From assembly GCA_030015575.1 (NCBI GenBank), contig CM057344.1:597564410-597628409 (forward strand): a stretch of DNA of 64,000 nt, written 5' to 3'. The position numbers and the translations under genes are program-made. The notes beneath the pieces were generated by a model. That model worked only from the letters and a program-made list of their open reading frames with translations. It was not told where the DNA came from and did not search any database. The DNA comes from Agapanthus africanus. Taxonomy: Eukaryota > Streptophyta > Magnoliopsida > Asparagales > Amaryllidaceae. Below, piece by piece: positions 1-11,124 of this stretch (the first letter of the stretch is position 1; each line of letters opens with the position of its first letter).

Positions 1-160
1 AGAATTCTCCTTACGAGTCATGAGGATCTCGCAAGTGTAATTTCTCCTTAGGAATCGTGGGGATCCCTAAGTGTGTTTCTCCCTTGTGAGTCGTAAGGAT
101 CTCACGCAGGTGGTTTCTCCTCACAAGGTCGAGAGGACCCTGTAAGTGTCTTTTTACGAG
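1..160. repeat. Four degenerate ~40-bp tandem units in the Tat 3' region
   Basis: Each unit has the form TTTCTCCT, a variable GAG/GTG-type core, AAGGATCTC or a variant, then AAGTGT. Four copies can be followed to about 160. They lie between integrase and the (off-window) 3' LTR. Hypervariable tandem repeats at this place are known for Tat elements and can seed satellites. Confidence 0.7.
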
Positions 161-497
161 GCTGCGCCCTTTCGGGTTTTCACAGACACTCGCCGGTAGC
201 CCTGCTGTTTTTACTCACGGAGCCCTTTCGGGTTTTCATCTGTGCCCATTTTGCTTATAGACATACCGTTTTTTTTTATTCTTTTTTTTTGTATCGGCTT
301 TGGGATGTTCCAATCCACCGTAGTTTATCGACATCTCGGTCAACAGCTAGTTTTAGGACGTAGTGGTCCGTCATTAGTTTAAGGACGTTTCGGTCCGTTG
401 TTGAAGAAGGCCGGCTACTGCTTACAGAGTTTGGGCTTAGGAAGATAGCGAGCGGACATAGTCATCGTCATCTATCATTGACCTAGGCTGTGACTTA
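161..497 (-). other. Non-coding 3' tail of the Tat element
   Basis: No reading frame of note. A 17-bp motif GCCCTTTCGGGTTTTCA occurs at 166 and 222. Two GGAC...GGTCCG dyads lie at about 352-403; the same dyad type forms an array in the 5' LTR at 10,500-10,770, so the tail and the LTR share repeat vocabulary. It ends at the integrase C-terminus. Confidence 0.6.
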
Positions 498-1520
498 TTA
501 AGCGTAGTATTTCTTTAGGAAGCGACCGTTTATTGGCCTGAAAGGTCTTTCACCGTGCATATCCATGAGTAGATAGGCTCCACCCTGGTAGACCTTGTCT
601 ATGATGTACGGGCCTTCATAGTTCGGCTCGAATTTTCCCCGCTTGGCGCGATTGGGGATCATAGGTCTTTTGACCACTAGCACGAGTTCGCCTTGGCGGA
701 ATGTCCTCGGCCTGGTCAATCTTTCATATGAGCGTGTCATCTTTGCTTTATAAGCCTCCAGATTTTGTTGCGCTATGAGCCGGGTTTCATCAAGGGCATC
801 AAGCTCCTTAAGCCGAAGGTGATCGTTTTCTTCGTCCGTCAGCTCATAATGAACTGCCACCAGTAGAGAGGGTAACTCTATCTAGAGGGGAAGTACTGCT
901 TCTGTACCGAATACCAACGCGTACGGCGTTGTGTTCGTGGCCATCTTGAACGTGGTTCGATACGCCCAGAGAGCTTCTTGCAATCTCTCGTGCCAGTCTT
1001 TCTTGTTTCGAGATACCGTCTTCTTTACGATCTTCGTTAAGGTCTTGTTGAAAGCCTCAGCTAGACCGTTAGCTCAGGGATTATAAACTGAGGAGTATCT
1101 CCAGTCTATGTTGTGCTGTTGTGCGAAGCGGCTGATTTTATGGCTTCGATAGGCTGGCCCGTTATCGGATATGATCCGTCGCGGAGTCCCAAACCGATAA
1201 ATGGCGTGTGTCTTGAAGAAATGGAGGATATTCTCTGTCTTCACTTCCCTCAGCGGTACTGCTTCTGCCCATTTGGAGAAATAGTCAGTCGTCGCCAAAA
1301 TGAATCGATGTCCCCTGGACGACGCTGGTTCGATGGGGCCAATTATGTCAGTTCCCCACATTTCGAATGGCCAGCTAGACACCGTTGGATGTAGTGGATT
1401 TGGATGTTGGTGGATAAAGTCCCCATGGATCTGGCACGAGTGGCATTGCTTCGCATACTCGAGGCAGTCCTGGATCATCGTGGGCCAATAATAACCTACT
1501 TGTTTGATCTTCAATTTCAT
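498..1520 (-). pseudogene. Integrase region of the Tat element
   Basis: Fossil integrase. The N-terminal part shows YYWPTM and a CHSCQ zinc-binding end, followed by the catalytic core start (GTDIIGPI, first Asp; IISDNGPAY, second Asp). The C-terminal stretch (about 498-860) has the GPYIIDKVYQGGAYLL segment typical of the DNA-binding end of Ty3/Gypsy integrases. The enzyme would join element cDNA to chromosomal DNA. It is the last coding domain before the 3' tail, which fits the RT-RNase H-integrase order of Gypsy. It is broken and is not expected to make a working protein. Confidence 0.85.
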
Positions 1521-1592
1521 CTTCGGGCCTGCTTGGTGAGAACCGCAGAGTCCGTCGTGAACTTCCTGAACGACTCTTTCTGCTTCTTTAGG

Positions 1593-2981
1593 TCACAAGC
1601 ATCTCAACCATAGAGAATCAAACGACCTCTTGTACAGAATATCATTGACGAAGGCGAAAGATAGGGCTCGCTTCATGAGCTGATGTTTTGAGGACGCATC
1701 TTCAGGCGTTCGACGGGATTTGAAGTAGTCAATAAAGACTTCTTTCCAATCTTCAACCTTCTCTTGGTCTTTTCCTTGTAGGGCCGTTTGTTCAATCGCT
1801 TCCTTTTTCTCAGATGATTCCAGAGATATTTCTGCCGGTGCGAGGACCCGATGGCTTTGTACCACGATTCTGACGTCATCGAGGTTCTCATCAGCCAGTT
1901 CTTTAGCGAGCTTGGCTAACGCGTCCGCCTTGCTATTTTCTGCATGCGGTATGCTTTCCAGCATGTAGGAAGGAATTTGAGTCAGCAATCGCTGTGCTCT
2001 CTCGCCATACTTCACCAGCTCTGGCTTGCACGTCTGGTAGTCGCCGTTTACTTGACTAACGACCAGTTGGGAGTCTCCGTATATGAGGAGGTTTTCAATT
2101 TCCTTGTCGATGGCGATCTCGAGGCCTGCTATCAAAGCTTCGTATTCAGCTTCATTGTTCGTCCTCGACTCTGTTAAGGAGAAAGCAAAGCGCATTATCC
2201 CCCCTTGTGGGGTCACGAAGATATGGCATACCCCTGATTTGATTATAGGCGTGTTCTGTCTGCGTTTCTTCATGGTAGACGCTCCATCAAAATAAAGTTC
2301 CCACCGGGTACCACTTCTGTCGATCGCATCAAACGCATGTTCGTCTGGCAGCTCGCAATTCAAAGGAGAATCGGCAGGTATTGGATGCTCAGCGAGGAAG
2401 TCGGCGATAGCTTGGCCCTTCACTGCCTTAAGAGGCTGATAAGTTATTGAGAACTCCATCAAGATCAGGGCCCATTTAGCGAGCCGACCTGTCAGTATAG
2501 CCTTTGACATCAAATATTTAAAAAGGTCCACCTTCGATATGAGACGGACTTCATGTGCCAATGCATAATGCCGGAGTTTCGTTATCGCGAAGATCAACGC
2601 CAGGCAGTGTTTTTCGATGGGAGAATAATTGCTTTCTGCCCCCAGTAGAACTTGACTCAAGTAATAGAGAGCTCGTTCTTTCCCTTGGTCGTTCTTTTGT
2701 GCCCATAATGCGCCTAAGGAACCTTCAAGGGCGGTTGTATACAAAATGATAGGCTTTCCTTTGACCGGAGCAGCCAGCACTGGCGGATTCTACAGGTATT
2801 GTTTGATTTCGTCCAGCGCGATTTGGCATTTGTGATCCCAGACGAACGAGGTTCCCTTCTTCATCAAGTGACTGTAGGGACGGCACTTGCCGGAGAGATT
2901 GGCTATAAATCGACGAATGTATGCGAGCTTCCCCTGGAGAAACCGCAATTGCTTGAGAGTCCTTGGCGGGGGCATCTCCAT
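1593..2981 (-). pseudogene. RNase H plus second (archaeal-type) RNase H of the Tat element
   Basis: From about 2,981 down: end of the RT connection, then the ordinary Gypsy RNase H (ALYYLSQVL, SPIEKHCLALIFAI), which looks degenerate at its first catalytic position. A second RNase H domain follows at about 2,310-1,890 with DGAST, NNEAEYEAL, YGDSQLVVSQV and NSKADALAKLA, giving the D-E-D-D set. This duplicated RNase H, the second resembling cellular enzymes, is a hallmark of the Tat lineage and is thought to have taken over from the first domain. Broken within a broken polyprotein. Confidence 0.88.
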
Positions 2982-3023
2982 AATTGCCTTTATCTTTGAC
3001 GGATCTATCTCAATACCTCGGTG

Positions 3024-3824
3024 TCAGACGTTGAATCCTAAGAATTTACTTGAGGACACCCCGAACGCGCATTTGAATGGGTTCATCTTCAGGTTATATT
3101 GCCGAAGGCGTTGAAATACGATCTTCAGATGTTCAAGATGTTCCTCGTATGATTTGCTTTTCACCACGAGGTCGTCGATGTAGCATTCGACGATTTCATG
3201 TATAAGGTCATCGAAGATCTTTGTCATGGCCTTTTGATAGGTGGCACCGGCGTTCTTTAGACCGAAGGGCATCACTTTGTAGCAGAATATCCCCAGCGGG
3301 GTCCGGAAAGCGGTGTGCTTCTGATCTTCGGGGTGCATTTTTATCTGATTATATCCCGATGAGCCGTCCATGAAGGAAAAAACCTCGTGAGTGGACGTGT
3401 TATCTATCATCAGCTCGGTGACCGGTACTGGGAAATCGTTCTTCGGGTAGGCTTTATTGAGATCCCGGAAGTCCACACATATGCGCACTGTCCCATTTTT
3501 CTTCATTACCGGGACGATGTTGGCGATCCAATCAGGGTACTGAACCTCTTGGATGAAGCCGGAGTCGATTAGTTTCTTGACCTCGGCGTTAATGCTCATC
3601 TCAAGCTCAAGCCGCATTCTTCTCGGCGCCTGTTTGACTGGCTTGACGTCCGGGGATATGGCCAGTTTGTGGACAGCAATCTCTGGGTCTAATCCTGGCA
3701 TCTCGGAATAGTTCCATGCGAAGCAATCTCTATGCTGCATAAGCACGTCTTTTAGCGCAGCCACCCTCTCTTCAGACAATAGCTCACTGACGAATGTCGG
3801 TCGTGGGTCACTTGTCGTCCCCAA
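3024..3824 (-). pseudogene. Reverse transcriptase of the Tat element
   Basis: About 266 residues read openly. RT signatures in order: CVDFRDLNKAYPKNDFPVP, FMDGSSGYNQIKM, MPFGLKNAGATYQ, and the catalytic box CYIDDLVVKSKS (YIDD). KFLGFNV marks the thumb boundary. It would copy element RNA to cDNA in virus-like particles. The neighbours (protease and knuckle modules before it, RNase H after) are in the normal order. Confidence 0.93.
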
Positions 3825-3860
3825 ATCAATTTTCTTGAGGTTATCTGCAGTAATGTGTAT

Positions 3861-4330
3861 TCAATCTTCCAGCTCTTTTGGCGCCGGTGGAAACTCTGAG
3901 ATCACCTCGTCATCATTGTTTTCGAAGCACCAGGGGAGGTCAGGCATATTCTCAGGTTCTCCTTTTGATGATGTTATCATATGACAAGTGCGAGCTCGCT
4001 TCCAAGACCGATGTGGATCTGGGTCTACCCTCGTGGCTTTGGGTTCATGCTTTTGTGGCGGAGTTATCCTCCACTTGTCGGATAGAGCGAACTTGCCGAG
4101 CTGATACTGATCTTCGACCCAGTTCTTGAAGGTGAAGCAGTCTTCGAGAGGGTGTCCTATTGCTCGGTGATAAGAGCAATAATCTGGATGAGAGACCTCG
4201 TTGGCTTGCTCAGGGTGTTTGGACTCCGGAAGTGTAATCATTTGATGTTTTAAAGCGAGATCAAGTATCTTCTTTGTCTTGTCTTGAGGAAAAGAATATG
4301 CTCGACTCATCTTCTTCATAAGGGACAAAT
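3861..4330 (-). pseudogene. Repeat gag-type zinc-knuckle module between protease and RT
   Basis: 155 open residues. AYSFPQDKTKKILDLAL, then YCSYHRAIGHPLEDC (Cys/His knuckle of C-x2-H-x4-H-x4-C type), FKNWVEDQYQLGKFALSDKW. The block closely resembles the gag module at about 7,230-7,520 (YCPYHQTVSHLIEDC, IEDQYLQGKIALSEKW) and more loosely the one near 6,440, so a gag-like nucleic-acid-binding module occurs three times in this element. Function inferred from the gag copy only. Confidence 0.7.
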
Positions 4331-5677
4331 CCGGGTTGCTCGATTCCCGACCGCGTGGCTTCTTGGTCCCTCTTTGTTGCTATCGAACGCCTTTTCCGCT
4401 CTTTGGCTTGTTTCTGCCTCTACGTCGGGCCTTTTCACAACAGATTGACAGGGAGGAGCATTTTCATCTTTCGCAGCCTGTTGAAAAAGGCGTTGCGTCC
4501 TGGCTTTCTCATAGATGGCCATTTCGCGATTATGGTCGTCTCGAACCTTTTGACCCGCTTCCTTGATAAGCTTGTCCATTCGTTCTTCACATGACGGACT
4601 CAGCATTTTGATTGTAGGATCTCGTTTTGGTCCGGGGTTAGCGTTTCTTGACAGGGCGTACTCTTCTTCATCGAAGTTATATATGACGTAGCTACCATGG
4701 ACTCGTTCCTGTTTCCCGGCTTTCACATATCCAAGCCCGAGCGCTTCCATTTTACCATTGGGCAGCTTGTGCTGAGTTCCAGGGATATCCCAAATTCTGT
4801 TGTAGAACCGAGCTTGACGAATGGTCTGTTTGAAAGGTATCCCTTGGCGTTTCAGGAGCCTTTTTAAGCCTTCCGAGTAGTATCTGGGCAAGCGGATGGG
4901 CTGGAGCCTGTCGAGTGTAGAATCCGCGCCATGCCAGATTTCTTTCTCCGTTCTGGTTTCCCCGGAGCGGTAGAATAGGATCGCCTTCTCGCCTTCTCGC
5001 TTGGGAGGGACGTAAAATGTCTGCAGGTCTTGCACGCTGTGAGCTTCCAGTGCGTCGAGATCTTTGTAGTGCTCCCGCGGAATCATGGTAACTTGCAAAC
5101 TCTGATTATCACCAGGGAATGCTGGTATTAACGACCGGCTGGAGAACACAGCATTAACCTCATCTTCCGAGTCGCTTCCGAAGACCAATATGGGGGCGGA
5201 CGGTTCCGGGTTGTTGCGTCGAGACGGCCCAGAGTAAACTATCTCTTCTTCTCCTTCGGTATCACTCCCGAAGATAGGAACGGTGGCGACAGCTTTGTTC
5301 TCCAGTTTGCGACATCTCTCTGTGTCCTCGAAATCTGGAAAAAAGTATTTTGCATCTTCGTACTTGCGGACTTCGTTCACGGAGAATGGGTTTAGCTCAC
5401 CTGTTATGGTATACTCAAGACCATCCTTGAAATACTTCATATACTGATGTTGTGTAGAAGGGATGATGTTGTACTCGTGTAACCAGGGACGACCGAGCAA
5501 AGCATTGTAGCAGGTCTTGGCATCAATGACGTGAAACTTAATATCCGTGATGAGTAGTCCGAAGCGTAATGTCAATGTTACAGATCCGAGAGTCCGTGAT
5601 GACTGGGAGTCGAAACCGGAGATGGTAATTTTATCACGAGCGAGGTGCTGAATACTCATGCAGATTTCCTTTAACAC
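4316..5677 (-). pseudogene. Protease C-terminal half and linker region of the Tat gag-pro
   Basis: About 453 open residues. The start (YNALLGRPWLHEYN, about residues 57-70) is the second half of a retropepsin fold, whose active-site half is just upstream at about 5,680-5,780. The rest is hydrophilic linker; two stretches share the pattern FGSDxE (acidic, about residues 140-180). Near the end, NREMAIYEKARTQRL repeats NREREMAILEKAKRRRL at the start of the next region upstream, part of the triplicated module. I recognise no other domain with confidence. Confidence 0.65.
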
Positions 5678-6709
5678 CTATACATTAAGAAGATTAACGA
5701 AGGATCCATTATCAACCAGGATTTTACCTATCTTGATATCGTGGCAATATCCAGAGACATATAGGGGACGGTTGTGGTCGCACGTCCCAAGGAGGAGGTC
5801 TTCGTCGCCGAAGGTGATATCGGCTGTGTGTACTTCCTCCAGCTCGTCCTTCATCTTTTCTTCGGCGAGAAAAGCTTGGAATTGTTCTGGCTCTTGGAGT
5901 GCCTTGATCAACGAATCTCTCGCTTCTTTGGATAGTAAAAGGGCGTCGAGAATGCTGAGCTGTGAGGGCAATTTCCTCAAGTGCGTCAGAACGTTGTAGT
6001 CCACCTTATTTTTCTTTGGCGGGTCCTTGGCGGTTAGCTCTTCCATGATTTGGTCATCTAGGGCGATATCCTCAGAGACCTTTTCTTTTCCGTTATCTTT
6101 TTTATTCGTAGATCCGAGATTCTTTTCTAGAAGCGTGCGATTGCGCAGCTGGATGTTTTCACAGGCCTTCGGTTCTTCCTCTTTCTCCAAGGTGGGTTCT
6201 TTAAAGAGAGGGCCAAGAGCCATTTCTTCATCAGAGTCGCTTCTGAAAGTGAGAATTTGCAATCCCCCAGTGTTGACCATGCGACAGTCACCGGTAGTTC
6301 CTTTATGCTCTTCGGTCGTATTTCTCTGCTCCCGCTGAGTCTTGCGTTTCATCCGCTTACAATGTTGCTGGTGAGCGACATATCCTTGCCACCATCTTCT
6401 AAAAGTATTGCACTCTTCGGTGGGGTGCGCAATCTTCTGATGATATAAGCAGTAGCTCGGACACATTTCGGCTTCACCGAGAGTGTTTCCTTCGGAAGGT
6501 GGTAGCTTCATCCCCATTGATATGGCTTTAGCAAACCTTTTCCTCGTCTTGAACTTGTTTTTATTCACGACGGATGTCCCTTGATTCAGTGGGAGTGTCT
6601 CGCTTCTTTCGTCCAGTCGCCGGCGTTTGGCCTTTTCAAGTATAGCCATCTCACGTTCCCGATTAGCTTTACTTTTCAGAAGGGCTTCGTTCAGGAATGT
6701 GTCGATCAT
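5678..6709 (-). pseudogene. Gag-pro middle region with protease active site
   Basis: About 343 open residues. It begins with the basic coiled stretch REREMAILEKAKRRRL, then a knuckle-like YCLYHQKIAHPTEEC (about residue 90), an acidic and low-complexity linker, and ends at ILVDNGSFVNLL, the place of the retropepsin active-site D-T/S-G-S motif, written here with an Asn. Part of the same gag-pro region as its neighbours. Broken. Confidence 0.65.
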
Positions 6710-6721
6710 TTCGTCTGACGG

Positions 6722-8400
6722 CTATAAAAATTCCGACTCGGGACCTACCCCCGGTCTCTTGGTGCACGGAGCCTCTTCATCGTTTATCAATGAGTGAGAG
6801 ATCACATAACAACTTGCTACGTAATCCTCAGATTCATCCGACGAGTCTTCTCTATCATCTTCGTCTTTAAGGACGTGGCTGAGGAACTCTTGGAGCATGA
6901 TCGGAGTCCGCGCCTTCTGGTTATACTCTTCCAGCGCGTCAATTTGTTTTTGTAGGTCCGTGCGCTTGTCGCCAGGCTTCACGGGCTTCTTGGATTTCTT
7001 CTTCTTCTTTGAAGATTTTGACGGCTGGCTGTGAGCACTTTGGCTATCGCCACCAATTTTTAGAGCCGGGCGCGACTTCAGCGTCCCTTCGATGATCTGG
7101 GGTTCCACCGGACTCTTCCACCTGATTGCCGGGCATATCTGGAGATCATTCAGCATCTTTTTGGTTTTGGCCGAAAGAGCTACCTCCCATGGAGCTTCTT
7201 CAACAAAAGAGCATGTTGCCCCCGGTGTGTCCGCCTTCTTAGGAGTGTGCGGTTGTGGTGGGTTTACCTTCCACTTCTCGGACAGCGCAATCTTGCCTTG
7301 TAGGTACTGATCCTCGATCCATCCCTTGAAGATGAAGCAATCCTCGATCAGATGGCTTACCGTTTGGTGGTAAGGGCAATAATTAGGATTATTCACTTCG
7401 CTGGGTTGCGGTGGTCGCCTTGGATTTGGCAAGTTGATAAACCTGTTGCGGACTGCCAGCTCGAACAGCCTCCTTGTTTTATCCCGTGGGAATGAGTAAG
7501 GACGCTTCATTTTCTCATTGTAATAGCGTCGTCTCTCTTCCAGTTGATCCGCTAGCTTTGGGGTACTGGGCTGCTGTTGGGTGTTCGCGACGAGGGTTGC
7601 CTTCCATTTACCCTTGTCGTTTCGCGGTTCCGGCTTCGGGGGAGACGGTCTGTGACCCATTTGATCCATCTGATCCAGCTTGTCAATTAGGGCCTGGAAC
7701 ATGGTGGGTTTAAAGAACATCATGAACTCTGAAATATTCGCGTGAGGATCTAGGGTGCTCATGAACATGCCCACCGCTGGTGCTTCTTCGATGCGCTGCT
7801 CGCACTTTGACCACAAGTTCCGCCATCGGATTGCATATTGAACCCAGATTTCGCCCGGCTTCACCCCTGCATTAATTAATGCCGTTATCGGAGTGCGTTC
7901 GCTGGCGCTTGCGAAACGCTGAGTGAATAGCAACTCCATCTCTGCGAAAGTTTTGACGGAGTCATTTTGAAGCTCGGAGTACCACTCAAACGCCGTCTCC
8001 GATAAACCGCCGACGAATTGGCGAAGCAAGAGCTTATTATCGCCGCTGGTGTTGCCACAAAGAGTCCTGAACTGGGCAACATGCTGGTGGGGACTGCCCG
8101 TTCCCTTGTACACGTGGAATTTCGGGATCGTATAGCTCGGCGGGTATTTGATCTGATCATACCAGCTCGGATATGGTCGCCCCGTTTTGACAACTTGGCC
8201 GGCTGCCTCAGTTGCCTGGTGAACTCGTATCTGCCGGGCTATGTAGTCATCCAGGGCAGCTTTGGAAATTGTCTCCTCTTTGGCTGTTGAAAGAGCCGGC
8301 GGTGGATTTGACGTTTCTCCTCTGTCATCTTCAAGGATAATCAGAGGATCTTCGGCTGGGGGATCCTACTGGATCATCATACCCACCATGTCCTGGAACA
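6722..8400 (-). pseudogene. Gag of the Tat element
   Basis: Capsid-type gag core: YPPSYTIPKFHVYKG and HQHVAQFRTLCGN at the N-terminus (about 8,190-8,060), LLRQFVGGLSETAFEWYSEL, FAEMELLFTQRFAS, the canonical retrotransposon gag (PF03732-like) signature. A knuckle YCPYHQTVSHLIEDCF follows at about 7,370, then a Lys-rich tract near 7,000 (KSSKKKKKSKK) and an acidic end. It would package genomic RNA. The N-terminal part reads in a different frame from the core, so the gag is broken. Confidence 0.82.
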
Positions 8401-8500
8401 GAAGGGCCATTCGTTTTATATTGGCTGCTTGTTCCGCAGCCTCTCTGTCCTTCTTTTCAAGTATCCTGCGAAGGAATTCGGCATCGGTTTCTTGCTCCAG

Positions 8501-9757
8501 TCACTGATCCGAGGATGCTTCTGGGCTTTCTTTTGGCCCGGTGAGTGCGGCCATCGCGTTCATCATCTCTTGGAGCTTCTGCTGCTGCTCTTGAGCCTTA
8601 GTCACTGATCGCGTAAGCGGTCGATGACCTGTGGATATGCGGCTATTCTCTTTCCCGGACGCCATGTAGACAGTATGTACCACCGTGCCCCCGAACTTAA
8701 GGCGTTTAGGCTCACTGCCTTTGACATTTGCCGCAGGCGTGGAGACTTTCTCCGGCCTTCTTCTCTTGTGGGCCATCGAAGTTGAGGGGGCCGTTGCTGT
8801 GGGCACCCAGGTAGCCGTCGTCTTCCGTGGCTTAATAAGACGGTTTTCTTCCTGTCGGACCTTCGACTTCTTATGCTGGTGGGAGGAATTCGAATCAATC
8901 ACCGATTCTCGGACTCGTCGCCAAATTTTGTAGACTTTGGAAGATAGCCGTTGAGGGGATGGCCCCGGCTTTGATTCTATGACGGTCTTTACTGGTGGGG
9001 GAGATCTTTTGAGCACCTCAGTTGGCGAATTTCTGCGTACCCTGTTCAGCGGCTCAAAGCTGTTCCCGGTTGGAACAGCAGCACTAATTTCCACCGTTGG
9101 AGCTGGTGGAGTTAGCCCAGAGGAAGAGTTGCCCCCAGCCTTCCTTATCCGGCGCCAGTGGCAACGTCGGGCGTGACGAGTTGTTGGGATTGGTTCAACG
9201 ACGGCTTTGTCTTGCCCCCTGTTCAGGTGAGGGGCTGTTGACGGTGTCAGCCTCTTGAAGACTGACGTCCGTTGAGAAGCCGTATCCAACCGGCCAAAGA
9301 CAGATTTCTGAGCGGGAGCGGGGATGGGAGCAGTCAGTCTTGCGAAGACCGACCCTCTGGCAAGAGAAGCCACCTTGACGACTTCAAGAGCAGGGATGGC
9401 TATCTTCTTTGGGATGGCCACTTCAAGTATTATGGGCTTCCTGGTAGGCCCTTTGGAACTCGAGTTCAGCCTGGTGAAGACCGAGGAGTTGGAATCGGAC
9501 GACCCGTTGAGAGGGGCTGTGGTAGTAGCAAGTCGATCGAAGACCGACTTCTTTGAAGCTTCTGATATGGGTAGAGGGACGGTGAAGCTCGCGGGCGGGA
9601 GCATGGTCCCGAAAAACAGCCCTGTGGTAGCTTGAGTAATCTGCTCCACGGGCATCGTGAACAAAGAGGCCGCTCGGGGCCCGTAGGTTATGCCCCCAGT
9701 CGAGGCGGAGCGTAGGTCGCAGTTGCATGTGGAACACTTTGAGCAGGTGCCAGCCAT
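8501..9757 (-). CDS. Extra ORF upstream of gag (ORF1-like), with five SVFxRL repeats
   Basis: A single open frame of 418 codons starting 130-150 bases after the primer-binding site. Ogre and some other Tat elements carry an ORF at this place whose function is unknown. The N-terminus is Cys-rich (CSKCSTCNC). A short motif, S-V-F-x-R-L, recurs five times (about residues 70-165: KSVFDRL, SSVFTRL, GSVFARL, KSVFGRL, TSVFKRL), spaced roughly 20-30 residues apart by Ser/Thr/Pro-rich linkers. The C-terminal half is basic and ends in a Gln-rich helix-like stretch (about residues 385-400). No membrane segment is seen. It looks intact as a frame, although the element as a whole is broken. Confidence 0.6.
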   Translation of the reverse strand: MAGTCSKCSTCNCDLRSASTGGITYGPRAASLFTMPVEQITQATTGLFFGTMLPPASFTVPLPISEASKKSVFDRLATTTAPLNGSSDSNSSVFTRLNSSSKGPTRKPIILEVAIPKKIAIPALEVVKVASLARGSVFARLTAPIPAPAQKSVFGRLDTASQRTSVFKRLTPSTAPHLNRGQDKAVVEPIPTTRHARRCHWRRIRKAGGNSSSGLTPPAPTVEISAAVPTGNSFEPLNRVRRNSPTEVLKRSPPPVKTVIESKPGPSPQRLSSKVYKIWRRVRESVIDSNSSHQHKKSKVRQEENRLIKPRKTTATWVPTATAPSTSMAHKRRRPEKVSTPAANVKGSEPKRLKFGGTVVHTVYMASGKENSRISTGHRPLTRSVTKAQEQQQKLQEMMNAMAALTGPKESPEASSDQ

Positions 9758-9885
9758 TGATCCTTTTGCTTTCTACACCAAGCAAAACGCCAAATCTTAG
9801 TATCTCGAAACCCAAGGGCAACCATTAGCAAACCGCGATTGGTTCGCAAATATGACACATGAAGTGTGGAGTGGAAAGAGGAAAA

Positions 9886-9904
9886 GGACCCACCGGGCGT
9901 GCCA
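9886..9904 (-). other. Primer-binding site of the Tat element
   Basis: Minus strand TGGCACGCCCGGTGGGTCC, directly after the LTR end (…GGGGAACA) with a 5-base gap. It starts TGG, as a complement of a tRNA CCA tail must. Similar PBS sequences occur in Tat elements; I did not identify the tRNA. Confidence 0.65.
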
Positions 9905-10319
9905 GAATCTGTTCCCCTCCGAAAGACGGCGCAAGACAGGGACGTCTTGCCTGAAATTCGGGGCAGATGCTAATAGGTGCTATCCGTCCACCTCTTCGAA
10001 GATGCCAAGTTGATTTATGGCATCGTGTATCGAAGGTTTAAACGGATGCGGCCGATGTAGCAGACTTCGTCAGATTCCCCCTCGTTTGAGGGGGTTTTGA
10101 TTGTGGGGACGCTCTTCCCTGCAGGCGCAAGCCCCTGCAGTTAATTACGCTACCGCATCGCGGTAACAACTTTCTCCTTCTCCATATGGTCACTTCGTGT
10201 CGCGGTGTTTGTTTTGTGTTTGGTTGCCCGTGGATTGTATACGGAGACTAAGTTATGTTGTCGCCCGTAGGGCATGGACTAGTCCAAATCTATATCTCTC
10301 CTAGATTTGGTTTTGGGGG

Positions 10320-10470
10320 TTTGGGTTTAAGGATACGTTAGCCTCATTTGAGACTAAGATCAACTTAAACGTTTGTTAAGGATACGTTAGTCTAATTTTA
10401 GACTAAGATCAACTCAACGGTTTGTTAAGGATACGTTAGTCTCATTTCAGACTAAGACAAACTTAACGGG
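10320..10470. repeat. Three ~58-bp units GGATACGTTAGTCT…AGACTAAGATCAACTTAA
   Basis: Each unit holds an AGTCT…AGACT dyad around TCATTTG or TAATTTT. First array of the Tat LTR. Confidence 0.75.
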
Positions 10471-10499
10471 ATCATTTAGATCCAACAAGAGAGCATTTG

Positions 10500-10770
10500 G
10501 GCTCTATTGTTTAGTTTAGGGACATTGCGGTCGATTACCAGTTTAAGGACATGGTGGTCCAATGTTAGTTTTAAGACATTGCGGTCAAGGTTAAGGACAT
10601 CATAGTCCATGGGTTTAAGGACTCCACAGTCCGGCGTTAGTTTTAAGACATCACGGTCAAGGTTAAGGACGTCATAGTCCGTTGTTAGTTTTAAGACATC
10701 CCGGTCAAGATTAAGGACATCATAGTCCATGAGTTTAAGGACCCCACAGTCCGTTAAATGTATGGTCATT
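10500..10770. repeat. Array of GGAC…GTCC dyads (TTAAGGACATCATAGTCC type)
   Basis: About a dozen 18-30-bp units, each a short inverted repeat GGACxxxxxxGTCC or GACATxxCGGTC. The array happens to stay open in a minus-strand frame of 97 codons, which is a by-product of the repeats and not a gene. Similar dyads occur at 352-403 in the 3' tail. Confidence 0.75.
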
Positions 10771-11124
10771 GGGACCCGTCACCTCTTTGAAGACGTTGAG
10801 GAATTATAACGACAAATATCAAAGGAGTGAAGAGATATACCCTTGAACCGAGGTAGATTAAATGATCTTTAGCCCAATTTGGAACCAAGACCAATTAATT
10901 ATATTGTGAACCCATTGGCTCAGTTAGGTCTGGATTGAGGACTTATGGCCAACTTGAGCTAAGTCCAATTAAGTCTGGCCCTTTGTTGGACTGTTTGACA
11001 TTTGTCTGGTTCTAGTCCACAAAAGTTTTGAGGGACTTGATAACATTTCTTTTGTAGCTCTGGATGTTATTCAATTTGAAGGGGAGGCTTTGCTTCTGAA
11101 AGATTAGCCAATTTGGCTAAAAGT

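Noticed and set aside
4740-4830. G-patch domain near GLGYVKAGK in the Tat gag-pro
   Set aside because: Only one weak glycine motif; the rest of a G-patch is not visible.
10476-10769. 97-codon frame with repeated DYDVLNLDRDVLKL text
   Set aside because: Direct translation of a tandem dyad array in the Tat LTR.
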